Below, piece by piece: positions 15,926-23,937 of a stretch of DNA of 64,000 nt (positions are counted from its first letter, which is position 1; each line of letters begins with the position of its first letter). Origin of the DNA: Dehalococcoidia bacterium (GTDB taxonomy: Bacteria; Chloroflexota; Dehalococcoidia; SpSt-223); the NCBI GenBank assembly GCA_025054935.1, contig JANWZD010000001.1, positions 575,008-639,007 on the forward strand, written 5' to 3'. The notes beneath the pieces were generated by a model, which saw only the letters and a list, made by a program, of their open reading frames with translations, was not told the DNA's origin and ran no database searches. The position numbers were made by a program, and so were the translations under genes.

Positions 15926-17017
15926 GCCGATCCCGAATGTGATCGCCGCCGCCACAGCGCCAAACAGTACTTGGCGCAGCCCCGAATACCAAATACTGCG
16001 CCCCGTAAACAGCGTGATCCCAGCGCCGATGACAAACAGGCCGACAGCGCTCGCTATAGCGCTCAGCGCGACCGCGGTGAGGCCATTCGCGAAGAGGAAC
16101 CCAAAGAGCGGGATCACCGCGCCGATGGCGAACAACAAGAACGAAGCGCCGGCCGCCACCCACGCCGATCCTCCCAGCTCTTCTGGGTCGATGCCCAGCT
16201 CCTCTCGCGAAAGGGTCTCCAGCGCCGTTTCCGGTGCGGCAACGATCGACTGCGCAAGCCGCTCCGCCTGCTCGCGCGGGATGCCTTTTGCCTGGTAGAT
16301 CAACGCCAGTTCAGCAGCTTCTTCCTCAGGAGAAACCTCCAGTTCTTCCCGCTCGATGGCGATCTGGCGGGAATACAGTTCGCGCGCGCTCTGGACGGAG
16401 AGCCATTCGCCGAGTGCCATCGACAGCGCCCCGGCAAGAAGGCCGGCAAAGCCGGCGACCAAGACCGAGGATGACTCGAGCGTCGCGCCGGCAACCCCCA
16501 TAACGAGACTGAAGTTCGAGACCAGCCCATCGTTCGCGCCGAGAACCGCAGCGCGGAGGGCGTTCCCGCCGGCGGAGCGGTGCCGCCCTTCCAGCAGCGC
16601 CACCGCCGGACCGCCGAGCCCGCCCGGCGCTGTCAGCGTCCGAAACACGTGGAAATGCGTTCGTTCCTGCGCCGGCATACCGGCAGCGCGCGCCTCAGGC
16701 TGATGAAGATAGCTCCTGCCGGCATCCTGCTCCGATGTGAGCAACATCGGCACCACGGCGCCCGCGCCGAAGCGCTTCGCCAACCAAGCGATCAGCCGCG
16801 CGCGCCAGCGCATCCCCGGCGGCGGAAGCGGTTCACCAAGCTCGCGCAGGCGCGCTTCCCAGACGGCGGCGTGGCGGTCTTCCATCTCCGCCAGTTGCCG
16901 ATAAACCGAGGCAAGATTAGGGTCTTTCTCCGCCTCAGCAAGCTGACGATAGAGCGCTGCTGCCTCGCGCTCTTCAAGATAGTTGGTGCGATAGCGTTCG
17001 GCAGCCGAATTGGGCAT
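15896..17017 (-). CDS. ferritin-like/VIT (CCC1) fusion membrane protein
   Basis: The N-terminal 150 or so residues form a ferritin-like helical bundle with di-iron-type ligands (NYLEEREAAALYRQL, EMEDRHAAVWEARL, then AQERTHFHVF). The C-terminal half is a VIT/CCC1 iron-manganese transporter domain (AAVLGANDGLVSNFSLVMGV, LAGALSMALGEWLSVQSA) with four to five membrane helices. The architecture resembles MbfA-type iron exporters, so export or sequestration of Fe(II) or Mn(II) at the membrane is likely. GGGAGAAA precedes ATG 17017. Its 3' end overlaps the alpha/beta protein by 30 nt. Confidence 0.88.
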   Translation of the reverse strand: MPNSAAERYRTNYLEEREAAALYRQLAEAEKDPNLASVYRQLAEMEDRHAAVWEARLRELGEPLPPPGMRWRARLIAWLAKRFGAGAVVPMLLTSEQDAGRSYLHQPEARAAGMPAQERTHFHVFRTLTAPGGLGGPAVALLEGRHRSAGGNALRAAVLGANDGLVSNFSLVMGVAGATLESSSVLVAGFAGLLAGALSMALGEWLSVQSARELYSRQIAIEREELEVSPEEEAAELALIYQAKGIPREQAERLAQSIVAAPETALETLSREELGIDPEELGGSAWVAAGASFLLFAIGAVIPLFGFLFANGLTAVALSAIASAVGLFVIGAGITLFTGRSIWYSGLRQVLFGAVAAAITFGIGSLVGVGLGL

Positions 17018-17255
17018 GCTGTTTCTCCCACAGTGAAAATGGAGAAGGGATCAAGGATAACCGCCTTCCCTGCGTTGGCACCACTGGCGCTCGGGAAAAA
17101 CAGTGCCGCCGGATCGCTGCGCGCCAAGAACAGGCCAGTTGGCCTATCGGCGCCAGTCGCATCGGCACCAGCAGGAACCGCTCGCTTTCGGTACGGTTCT
17201 GCACAAAGAGATCGATTGCCGACACGCTGCCACTCAAGAGGGCGAGAGGAGGCAG

Positions 17256-17603
17256 ATGACGACTATAGCCGTGCTTCCTCCGGCGAACGAATTAGGTGAC
17301 CGTGTCGATTGGTGGCTGAGCCGTGAGCACCAAGTGACCCGCTGCCTTGACAGCCGCGCGCCGCTGACGATCTATATCGTCAATCAGGATCCCGCTCACG
17401 ACCATGCTCTGATCGCCTCAATTCGACGAGCATCGCCGCAGGGATGGCTGATCGTGACGGGCGACGCGGACCAAGCGCCGCGGTGGGTGGCCCGCCTCGC
17501 CTCGCGCGATCGGCACGTCGTTGCGGTTTTCCCCGCCGCGCCCGCTGTTCTCCAAGTGACCGTGCGCTCGATCCTCAACCGCGAACCGACACCCTCGGCA
17601 TAA
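17256..17603 (+). CDS. 115-aa protein of unknown function before the two-component genes
   Basis: ATG 17256 has a strong AGAGGAGG site. The 115 residues are a mixed alpha/beta domain (TIYIVNQDPAHDHALIASIR, HVVAVFPAAPAVLQVTVRSI) that vaguely resembles a receiver or Rossmann-like fold but has no receiver aspartate pocket I can identify. There are no membrane segments. It lies just upstream of a histidine kinase gene with 57 nt between, so a link to that sensory system is possible. I do not recognise the family. An upstream in-frame extension without a ribosome site was rejected. Confidence 0.65.
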   Translation: MTTIAVLPPANELGDRVDWWLSREHQVTRCLDSRAPLTIYIVNQDPAHDHALIASIRRASPQGWLIVTGDADQAPRWVARLASRDRHVVAVFPAAPAVLQVTVRSILNREPTPSA

Positions 17604-17660
17604 GCGCCTGCTGCCGCGTACAATCGAGCGAACACCTGCTTCGCCGGAGGGGATGGCGGC

Positions 17661-18995
17661 GTGGACGCGCGGTTCCGTCAGTTGACTACTGTCGTCCTCC
17701 CGATCGCCTTTGTCGCGGGCCTCATCGCCGCTGACCGATTCGTGATCGCGCCGTGGATTCCCGGCTGGCTCTCCCTCCTGCTCACGCTTGCCATTGCTGG
17801 GGTCGGGGTCGTTACGTTCAACGGCATCATCATGAAGCGGCTCGACGCTTCGCAGCAGCGGATTATCACCCAGAACCGGCAGCTGGCCGCCCTTGACGAA
17901 GCGAGCATCGTGATCGCGTCGGAGCTTTCACTGGAGCGCGTGCTCCAGCGGATTGTCGACATCGTCCGCGAACTGTCGGGCGCGCGCTACGCTGCTCTCG
18001 GCATTCTTGGCCCCGACGGTTTTCTGACAGACTTGATCACCTCCGGCTTGACGCCAGCCGAGCGCGCCGCGATCGGGTCGCTTCCCCGGAACCATGGCAT
18101 CCTTGGAACGATGCTGCGCGAGGGGCAGCCGGTCCGGGTCCCCAACCTTGCCGCAGAGCCGCGACGAACAGGGTTTCCGCCGAATCATCCGCCGATGTCG
18201 AAGCTGATGGGCGTGCCGATCGTCAGCGGGAGCACGGTTATCGGCAACCTCTATCTCGCCGATAAGGTCGACGGCAGCGAGTTTACCGACGACGACGAGC
18301 GCCTCATCGTCCTGCTCGCCGCTCACGCCGCGGTCGCGATCGAAAACGCTCGCCTTCACCAGCAGGTACAGCGCCTCGCCGCCTCCGAAGAGCGGAACCG
18401 CATCGCTCGCGAACTGCACGACGGGACGATCCAGTCGATCTATGGCGTCAATCTCGTCCTCGAGGATGCACAGGACCTGCTCAGAAGCGACCCGGCGGCT
18501 GCTTCCGCTCGGCTTGACGAAGCGATCGAGGCGCTGAATGCGATAATCCTCGAGATTCGCGGCTACATTCACAATCTCCGCTCGATGCTGGAGCCAAGCA
18601 GCCTCACTGAGATGATCGCGGACCTTGTCGCCAGCCATCGGCGCACAACGGGGGTCGACATTCAGTTCTCGGCAGAAGGGCAGCTTCCGCTCGACTCCGA
18701 TGCTCCTTGGCATGTGCTGCAACTGGTGCGCGAAGCGCTCTCCAACATCGCCCGCCATGCCGACGCGAAGCGGGTGGCGATCCGCCTCGCGCGCCGAGAC
18801 GATGCGATGACCATCGTGATCGAGGACGATGGCCGCGGTTTCGACCCTGCCGCGCCGAACCGGGTGGGGAATGGCCTGCGCAATATGCGCGAGCGCGCCG
18901 CCGCCGTCGGGGGAGCCCTGCAGATCGAGAGCGCCCCGGGAGCGGGGACCCGACTCGTGGTGACCATACCGATTGCCCAAGGAGTGCGAGCGTGA
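17661..18995 (+). CDS. GAF-domain sensor histidine kinase (NarL-type partner)
   Basis: The 444-aa kinase has two N-terminal hydrophobic helices (residues about 8-50), a coiled linker and a GAF domain (about 75-230). A HisKA_3 dimerisation box has the phospho-acceptor His in IARELHDGTIQSI, and a HATPase domain has IEDDGRGFDPA and VGNGLRNMRERA. This architecture resembles DevS/NarX-type sensors. The ligand of the GAF domain cannot be read from sequence. GTG 17661 follows GGAGGGG; a TACAAT box lies at 17619-17624. Its stop overlaps the response regulator start. Confidence 0.9.
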   Translation: MDARFRQLTTVVLPIAFVAGLIAADRFVIAPWIPGWLSLLLTLAIAGVGVVTFNGIIMKRLDASQQRIITQNRQLAALDEASIVIASELSLERVLQRIVDIVRELSGARYAALGILGPDGFLTDLITSGLTPAERAAIGSLPRNHGILGTMLREGQPVRVPNLAAEPRRTGFPPNHPPMSKLMGVPIVSGSTVIGNLYLADKVDGSEFTDDDERLIVLLAAHAAVAIENARLHQQVQRLAASEERNRIARELHDGTIQSIYGVNLVLEDAQDLLRSDPAAASARLDEAIEALNAIILEIRGYIHNLRSMLEPSSLTEMIADLVASHRRTTGVDIQFSAEGQLPLDSDAPWHVLQLVREALSNIARHADAKRVAIRLARRDDAMTIVIEDDGRGFDPAAPNRVGNGLRNMRERAAAVGGALQIESAPGAGTRLVVTIPIAQGVRA

Positions 18996-19663
18996 CCGAG
19001 AACACGGCGCCGATCCGGATCATGATCGTTGACGACCATGAAGTTGTCCGCCAAGGCCTGAAGACGCTCCTCGAACGGCGGGAGCGTCTCGCCGTCGTCG
19101 CCGAGGCGGGCAGCGTTCAGGAGGCAGTGCGCGAGGCGCTCCGGACAGAACCGGATGTCATTGTGATGGATGTTCGTCTTCCCGATGGGACGGGCGTCGA
19201 AGCCTGCCGCGAGATCCGCGCCGAGCGGCCGGGGACGAAGGTGCTCATGCTCACCTCCTACGCCGATGAGGAGGCCGTCTTCGCCTCGCTCATGGCGGGA
19301 GCGTCCGGGTACCTGCTGAAGCAGACCCGCGCTCGCGAACTGGTAAGCGCGATCGAGACAGTAGCAACGGGCGGCTCGCTCCTCGACCCCGGCGTCGCCG
19401 AGCGCGCGCTGCAGCGGATCCGGGCCGTCGCCGCCGGCGAGCGCACTCCGGAGGAGCGTCAGCTCGAGACGCTGACGGAACAGGAGCGCCGCATTCTTCC
19501 GCTCATCGCGCAGGGCAAGACCAATAAAGAGATCGCCAACGAGCTTATCCTCTCCGACAAAACCGTGAAAAACTACGTCTCGTCGATCTTGAGCAAGCTT
19601 GGCCTGACGCGGCGTTCCCAAGCCGCCGCCTTCGCCGCGAAGCAGCTGTCGCAGCAGCGCTAG
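18992..19663 (+). CDS. LuxR/NarL-family response regulator
   Basis: The 223-aa regulator begins with a receiver domain (IMIVDDHEVVRQGL with the acidic pocket, phospho-Asp in VIVMDVRLPDGTG, Thr in LMLTSYAD, Lys in GYLLKQ). It ends in a LuxR-type helix-turn-helix (LTEQERRILPLIAQGKTNKE, then SDKTVKNYVSSILSKLGL). It should be the partner of the overlapping kinase and bind DNA when phosphorylated. GTG 18992 overlaps the kinase stop (GTGA). Target genes are not evident in the window. Confidence 0.93.
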   Translation: MTENTAPIRIMIVDDHEVVRQGLKTLLERRERLAVVAEAGSVQEAVREALRTEPDVIVMDVRLPDGTGVEACREIRAERPGTKVLMLTSYADEEAVFASLMAGASGYLLKQTRARELVSAIETVATGGSLLDPGVAERALQRIRAVAAGERTPEERQLETLTEQERRILPLIAQGKTNKEIANELILSDKTVKNYVSSILSKLGLTRRSQAAAFAAKQLSQQR

Positions 19664-19986
19664 CAGGCGAGGACGCTGCCGGCCGCGGAGCGCGCTCGCG
19701 CCGGACCACCCCTCTCGCGCTTGGCCTGCTACGCTGCACTGCTGCAACCTCACCGCGTCGAGGAGCCCCCCGGCGCGGCGAGAGGTGCGACCGTCTCTCT
19801 ACTTGTGAGCGACGGCCGCTCTTGCTGCCCGCATCCGCTGCCGACGAGCGCAGCGCACGCTAGGGCATCGGGTCGGCTGGCGGCCGAGCGCTGCAGCATC
19901 GGCCGGCGTCGGCTGCGGCATCAGCGGTGCGGGCTCCCGCTTGCTCGGCCTGAGAGCGCCGGCTGCGGGAAGAACGGAGAGAGAAC
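19664..19986. other. intergenic stretch, no gene recognised
   Basis: These 323 bases separate the response regulator stop from the 3' end of the tRNA-Sec. Open frames here are short or lack ribosome sites. I see no convincing hairpin with a T-run on either strand. Confidence 0.4.
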
Positions 19987-20081
19987 CGAGAGCGCGAGGG
20001 AGTCGAACCCTCCCCCGACGACGCGGGCCGCCGGGCAACGGTTTTGAAGACCGCGAGGACCACCGGGCCCCATCCGCTCCC
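19987..20081 (-). tRNA. selC: tRNA-Sec (UCA anticodon)
   Basis: Read on the minus strand, this 95-nt RNA has the anticodon loop CTTCAAA with anticodon TCA (complement of 20045-20047) on a GCGGT/ACCGT stem. The T arm is GAGGG-TTCGACT-CCCTC. A long variable arm has a 7-bp stem (CCCGGCG/CGTCGGG), the hallmark of selenocysteine tRNA. The 8-nt acceptor strands GGGAGCGG and GCGCTCTC pair with one G-U and a G-G mismatch at the eighth position, which is unusual for the 8+5 bacterial form. CCA is not encoded. It serves SelB-dependent UGA decoding. No selA, selB or selD lies in the window. Confidence 0.9.
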
Positions 20082-20087
20082 GCGACG

Positions 20088-20096
20088 ATCCTAGCA
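20088..20096 (-). promoter_or_regulatory. extended -10 promoter of selC
   Basis: On the minus strand TGC-TAGGAT (20096-20088) is an extended -10 box. The predicted start, seven nt after its last T, is exactly position 20081, the mature tRNA 5' end. A weak TTGGCT lies 15 nt upstream as a -35. Confidence 0.5.
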
Positions 20097-20122
20097 GATG
20101 ACAGGCACAGCCAACGGGGCGC

Positions 20123-21865
20123 TCACTCCCCTCGCGGGGCGCTCTCGCTCCGAGGAAGAGACGATGCCGCCTCGCCCATGGTCCGGAACTTCTTGTAGCG
20201 ACGCGCCAGCAGTTTGTCGATCGGCTGGCGCTGCAGTTCGACCAACTCGTGGACGAGGGCGCTCTTGAGGAGATGAGCAGCCGCTTCCGGGTCGTGATGG
20301 GCGCCCCCAACCGGCTCGGAGACGAGCGCATCAACGACGCCGAACGCGCGGCAGTCACGCGCCGTAATCCGGAGCGCGCTCGCCAGCTCTTCGGCACGGG
20401 AAGGATCGTGATAGAGGATGGCTGCGGCGCCTTCCGGAGCGATCACCGAATAGATCGCATTCTCCTGCATCAGGACGCGGTCGGCCACTCCGAGGGCGAG
20501 CGCTCCCCCGCTGCCACCCTCGCCGATGATTGCGGAGACGATGGGGGTGGGCAGTTCGACCATCGTGGCGAGACAGAGAGCGAGCGCCCCGGCCAGCCCG
20601 CGCTCTTCGGATTCGAGGCCGGGGTAGGCGCCGGGCGTATCGATCAGGGTGACCAGCGGCAGCCGGAGCTTGGCGGCAAGCAGCATCAGCCGACGCGCCT
20701 TCCGGTAGCCCTCGGGGCGAGCGCGGCCCTCATTGCGGTCGACTGGATCGCCCGGATGGCCCCGTTCGTGTCCGACGATGACCACCGGCTGACCTGCCAG
20801 TTCCGCAAGCCCGCCGACGATCGCAGGATCGTCGCCGAAAACCCGGTCGCCGTGCAGTTCGACGAACCCCGTCGTCATCAGCCGGATGTAGTCGAGCGTG
20901 GTCGGTCGGCGATTATGCCGTGCGAGCTGCACCGTCTCCCAGGCCGTCTCGCCGGCTCTCGGCGCGACTGTCGAGAGCGCCGCCTCTTCTGTCGCCGTGA
21001 GGCGATAGGGGGAGTCAACAAGGTTGAGGAGCTGCGCTACCAGCCCGCGAAGCTTGGCGCGGTCGACGATCTGGTCAAGCTGGCCATGACGGAGGAGAAA
21101 CTCCGGCCGCTGCGCGCCCGGCGGCAAGCGCTGCCCGATGGTGCTTTCGATGACGCGAGGCCCGGCAAAACCGATCAGCGCTCCCGGTTCGGCAAGCGTA
21201 ATGTCGCCGAGGCTGGCGAAGGAGGCGTAAATCCCGCCCATCGTCGGGTCGGTCAGGACGCTAATGAACGGCAAGCCGGCGCTGTGGTGGCGTTTGGCCG
21301 CCGCGACCGTCTTGGCCATCTGCATCAGCGAGAGAATGCCTTCCTGCATCCGCGCGCCGCCGCTCGTGACGATGAGAACGATCGGCAGCTTCTCGCGGGT
21401 CGCCTGCTCGAAGGCGCGGGCGATTTTTTCGCCCGTCGCGGCGCCCATCGAGCCGCCGAGAAAATCGAAGTCGAGCGCGCCGAGGACCACCGCGTGGCCG
21501 GCAATCCGGCAGACGCCGGTGAGAACGGCTTCTGCTAAGCCGGTCCGGCGCTGCGCGTCAACCAGCCGCTCTCGATACGGCAGCTTATCGGAGAAGGCGA
21601 GCGGATCGCCGCTGCGCAGTCCGCGGTTGATCTCGCGGAAGGTGTTCGGGTCGGCCAGCAGATCAACGCGTTCGCGGGCGGAGAGGGCGAAGTGGTGCCG
21701 GCACGATGCGCAGACGCGCAGCCGCCGATATTCGATATCGCTTGTCAAGTTCGCCCCACAGGAAGGACAGGTGTCGAGCGTTGCTGCGCTCGGCTCGCCC
21801 GCCGGCGGCTCGTCCTCCCGTCGCGCTGGACCGAACCGCGTCAAGAACTCTGGCCATCGCAACAT
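20123..21865 (-). CDS. accDA: fused acetyl-CoA carboxylase carboxyltransferase AccD-AccA
   Basis: One 580-aa chain carries both carboxyltransferase subunits, which transfer CO2 from carboxybiotin to acetyl-CoA to make malonyl-CoA. The beta half has a zinc ribbon (CPSCGANL, CASCRHH) and the ALDFDFLGGSMGAATGEKIA and VTSGGARMQEG motifs. The alpha half, from about residue 310, has FVELHGDRVFGDD, TLIDTPGAYPG and AIIGEGGSGGALALG. There is no stop between. ATG 21865 was chosen because upstream residues are not conserved. The biotin carboxylase gene lies at 23934; no biotin carrier gene is seen nearby. Confidence 0.92.
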   Translation of the reverse strand: MLRWPEFLTRFGPARREDEPPAGEPSAATLDTCPSCGANLTSDIEYRRLRVCASCRHHFALSARERVDLLADPNTFREINRGLRSGDPLAFSDKLPYRERLVDAQRRTGLAEAVLTGVCRIAGHAVVLGALDFDFLGGSMGAATGEKIARAFEQATREKLPIVLIVTSGGARMQEGILSLMQMAKTVAAAKRHHSAGLPFISVLTDPTMGGIYASFASLGDITLAEPGALIGFAGPRVIESTIGQRLPPGAQRPEFLLRHGQLDQIVDRAKLRGLVAQLLNLVDSPYRLTATEEAALSTVAPRAGETAWETVQLARHNRRPTTLDYIRLMTTGFVELHGDRVFGDDPAIVGGLAELAGQPVVIVGHERGHPGDPVDRNEGRARPEGYRKARRLMLLAAKLRLPLVTLIDTPGAYPGLESEERGLAGALALCLATMVELPTPIVSAIIGEGGSGGALALGVADRVLMQENAIYSVIAPEGAAAILYHDPSRAEELASALRITARDCRAFGVVDALVSEPVGGAHHDPEAAAHLLKSALVHELVELQRQPIDKLLARRYKKFRTMGEAASSLPRSESAPRGE

Positions 21866-21963
21866 CGGCGTCGTCCCCCTTGGACCGCCCTTTTTGAGGA
21901 TAGCATGGGACCAAGTAGCCCACGACCCCTTCGCGAGGCAGTTCGCCAAGCGCAAACCGAGCG

Positions 21964-22737
21964 TTAACGTCTGCCGAATATGCGGACGAGCTGAGCGCCG
22001 ACTTCGAACAGCACCATCAGCGGCAGCGCCACGAGGGTCTGGTTTACGGGGTCGAACGTTGGGGTGATGAGCGCGGCAACCACCCAGGCGCCGACGATGG
22101 CGTACTTGCGAAGGCGGCTGATCTGGGAATAGCGGATGATGCCGAGACGCCCGAGGATCAGCATGAAGATCGGGGTCTCGAAGGAAAAGCCGATCCAGAG
22201 CAGCAGGCGGACCACGAGGTCGATGTAGCTCGACACTTTAATGTAGGGCTGCCCGATCTGATAGTCGACGCCGAAGGTCAAGAGAAACTGGATCGCGGGA
22301 GGAAGGAGAACGAAATAGCCGAAGATGACGCCCGCAAGGAAGCTGAGGGTCGCGAAGGGGAGGAAGGTGTAGAGAAGCCGCTTCTCATGCGGGAGCAGCC
22401 CCGGCGCGACGAACATCACTGTCTGGTAGACATGCATCGGGAAGGAGAGGACCAAGCCGCTCAGCAAGGCGACCTTGATGTACACGGCGAAGGCCTCGGT
22501 CGGCTCGGTGGTGATCAGGACAACCGCCGGCTGGCCGTTCGCTGTCTGCGCGGCGAGCAAGTCGCCGAGGGGCCGGCGCAGCACGTCGAGGATCTGGCTG
22601 ACGAGGAGAGCGGCGACTGCGGTCGCTGCGACTAGGGAGCCGAGAGACCAGAGAATGCGCGTGCGGAGCTCCGCGAGGTGCTCCACAATGGTCATGCGGC
22701 GCTCGGGGTTGTCGTCGACGCGGTGCAGTATCGCCAT
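21964..22737 (-). CDS. tatC: Sec-independent translocase subunit TatC
   Basis: TatC is the signal-peptide receptor of the twin-arginine export pathway. The 257-aa protein has six membrane helices and the TatC signatures: the N-terminal MTIVEHLAELRTRI with its conserved Glu, FAPGLLPHEKRLL-like FVAPGLLPHEKR, and SFETPIFMLILGRLGI. A second ATG inside (MTIVEHL) is possible but the longer start is normal. A likely substrate is the DUF1501 protein at 6992. TatA is not visible in the window. It lies downstream of the acpP terminator and 98 nt before accDA in the same direction. Confidence 0.93.
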   Translation of the reverse strand: MAILHRVDDNPERRMTIVEHLAELRTRILWSLGSLVAATAVAALLVSQILDVLRRPLGDLLAAQTANGQPAVVLITTEPTEAFAVYIKVALLSGLVLSFPMHVYQTVMFVAPGLLPHEKRLLYTFLPFATLSFLAGVIFGYFVLLPPAIQFLLTFGVDYQIGQPYIKVSSYIDLVVRLLLWIGFSFETPIFMLILGRLGIIRYSQISRLRKYAIVGAWVVAALITPTFDPVNQTLVALPLMVLFEVGAQLVRIFGRR

Positions 22738-22779
22738 CGGGCTGGGCGCTCCTCGCCAATTCTACCCGGTGGAGGAGAC

Positions 22780-22811
22780 AAAAAAAGCCCGCCCCCTCCC
22801 GGCGAGCGGGC
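22780..22811 (-). terminator. intrinsic terminator of the accC-acpP operon
   Basis: On the minus strand GCCCGC (22811-22806) pairs with GCGGGC (22792-22787), followed by a run of seven T (22786-22780). It lies 22 nt after the acpP stop and before the tatC start. Confidence 0.88.
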
Positions 22812-22833
22812 AGGCGCTCCTTATCCTTAGCGC

Positions 22834-23103
22834 TTATTCGTCTTCGTCGTCCTCGATACCGAGGTCTTTGAGATAGTCGACCGCGTCCTGAACCGTCCGG
22901 ATCTTCTCCGCATCCTCGTCGGAGATCTCGATCTCGACGCCGTCCTTCTTGAACTCCTCTTCAATGCTCATGATCAGCTCGACGAGATCCAGCGAGTCGG
23001 CATTGAGATCTTCGATGAACGAGGCGTTGGGAGTCACCTTCTCCTCATCGACGCCAAGCTGTTCAACGGTGATCCTTCGGATGCGCTCGAAAACGGTAGC
23101 CAT
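22834..23103 (-). CDS. acpP: acyl carrier protein
   Basis: The 89-aa acidic protein carries the phosphopantetheine attachment serine in [19 protein letters not shown]. It has the usual first helix ([18 protein letters not shown]) and the fourth-helix region [13 protein letters not shown], with an Asp/Glu-rich tail. It shuttles acyl chains in fatty-acid synthesis. It is the last gene of the accC-asp23-nusB-acpP transcript and is followed by a strong terminator. Confidence 0.95.
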   Translation of the reverse strand: MATVFERIRRITVEQLGVDEEKVTPNASFIEDLNADSLDLVELIMSIEEEFKKDGVEIEISDEDAEKIRTVQDAVDYLKDLGIEDDEDE

Positions 23104-23123
23104 CTCTGTTCTCCAGGCGTTCC

Positions 23124-23603
23124 CTAGTCGCGAGATGCTTGGGCGGCGATGGTCCCCAACACGCCATTGACGAACCGCGGAGAACTCTCGCCGCCATACA
23201 GCTTCGCAAGCTCGACAGCTTCGTTGATCGCCGCTCGGATCGGCACGCCATTATCAAAGAGGATTTCGTAAATTGCAAGACGCAAGATCGCTTTGTCCAC
23301 CTTTGCCATCTGCTCGAGGGGCCAAGCGCTCGCGGCCGCGGCGAGGGCGCGGTCGATGGCCGGGAGATGCTGCGCCACGCCGCGCACGAGACGGAACGCA
23401 TAGGCCGTATCGACCGGCACTCCCTCCCGCGGCGGCGCGGCAGCGGCGCGGTCATCCGCGGGAAGGGCAGCGACGCTCTCCAGCCGCCGCCGCAATGCAG
23501 CCTCCGGATCGTGGCCGGCGGTGTCATACTCGTAGAGCGCCTCGAAGGCAGCGACGCGGGCTCGCCGGCGCATCGCCGTGAGCGCGCGCCGGTCAGACGA
23601 CAT
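23124..23603 (-). CDS. nusB: transcription antitermination factor NusB
   Basis: NusB binds boxA RNA with NusE and promotes rRNA antitermination. The 159-aa protein has the family pattern: an N-terminal [16 protein letters not shown] helix, the central [20 protein letters not shown] and the C-terminal [19 protein letters not shown]. An insertion of Ala/Pro-rich residues near 45-60 separates the helices. The start overlaps the preceding Asp23-like gene by 11 nt. It is followed 20 nt later by acpP. Confidence 0.93.
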   Translation of the reverse strand: MSSDRRALTAMRRRARVAAFEALYEYDTAGHDPEAALRRRLESVAALPADDRAAAAPPREGVPVDTAYAFRLVRGVAQHLPAIDRALAAAASAWPLEQMAKVDKAILRLAIYEILFDNGVPIRAAINEAVELAKLYGGESSPRFVNGVLGTIAAQASRD

Positions 23604-23937
23604 CTTGAATGCGCACGTTCACGACCGGCGCCCGCAGCCCGATCATTGTCTCGATCGCCGAGGCGACCTCGCGCTGAACCCGGCGTCCCACCTCGACAAG
23701 GTTCGCGCTCGCATCCACGGTCAAATCGATATCTACGTAGGCGGTCTCGTTCTCAACCTCGGCCCGGACGCCGTCGTGATACCCAGCAGGAAACGGCTTG
23801 CCCCGCGGCGGCGAGCGCCGCTTGCCGACCGCCACGACGCCCGGCACTTGCATCGCCGTCAGCGCGGCGACAGACCGGATAACCGCAGGGCTGACCCGGA
23901 CGGTTCCTTCGACCGGATAGCGAGCCGGCGGGGTCAT
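23593..23937 (-). CDS. Asp23/Gls24 family protein
   Basis: This 114-aa protein has the Asp23/Gls24 pattern: VSPAVIRSVAALTAMQVPGV, then VENETAYVDIDLTVDASANL and VQREVASAIETMIGL. Members are envelope-stress or membrane-associated proteins in monoderm bacteria and commonly sit directly upstream of nusB, as here. The exact role is unknown. ATG 23937 overlaps the accC stop by 4 nt, and its own end overlaps nusB, so the block is translationally coupled. Confidence 0.88.
   Translation of the reverse strand: MTPPARYPVEGTVRVSPAVIRSVAALTAMQVPGVVAVGKRRSPPRGKPFPAGYHDGVRAEVENETAYVDIDLTVDASANLVEVGRRVQREVASAIETMIGLRAPVVNVRIQDVV

Noticed and set aside
20249-21538. Long plus-strand frame opposite accDA
   Set aside because: The minus strand holds clear AccD and AccA motifs. 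The plus frame is an antisense shadow without a recognisable domain.
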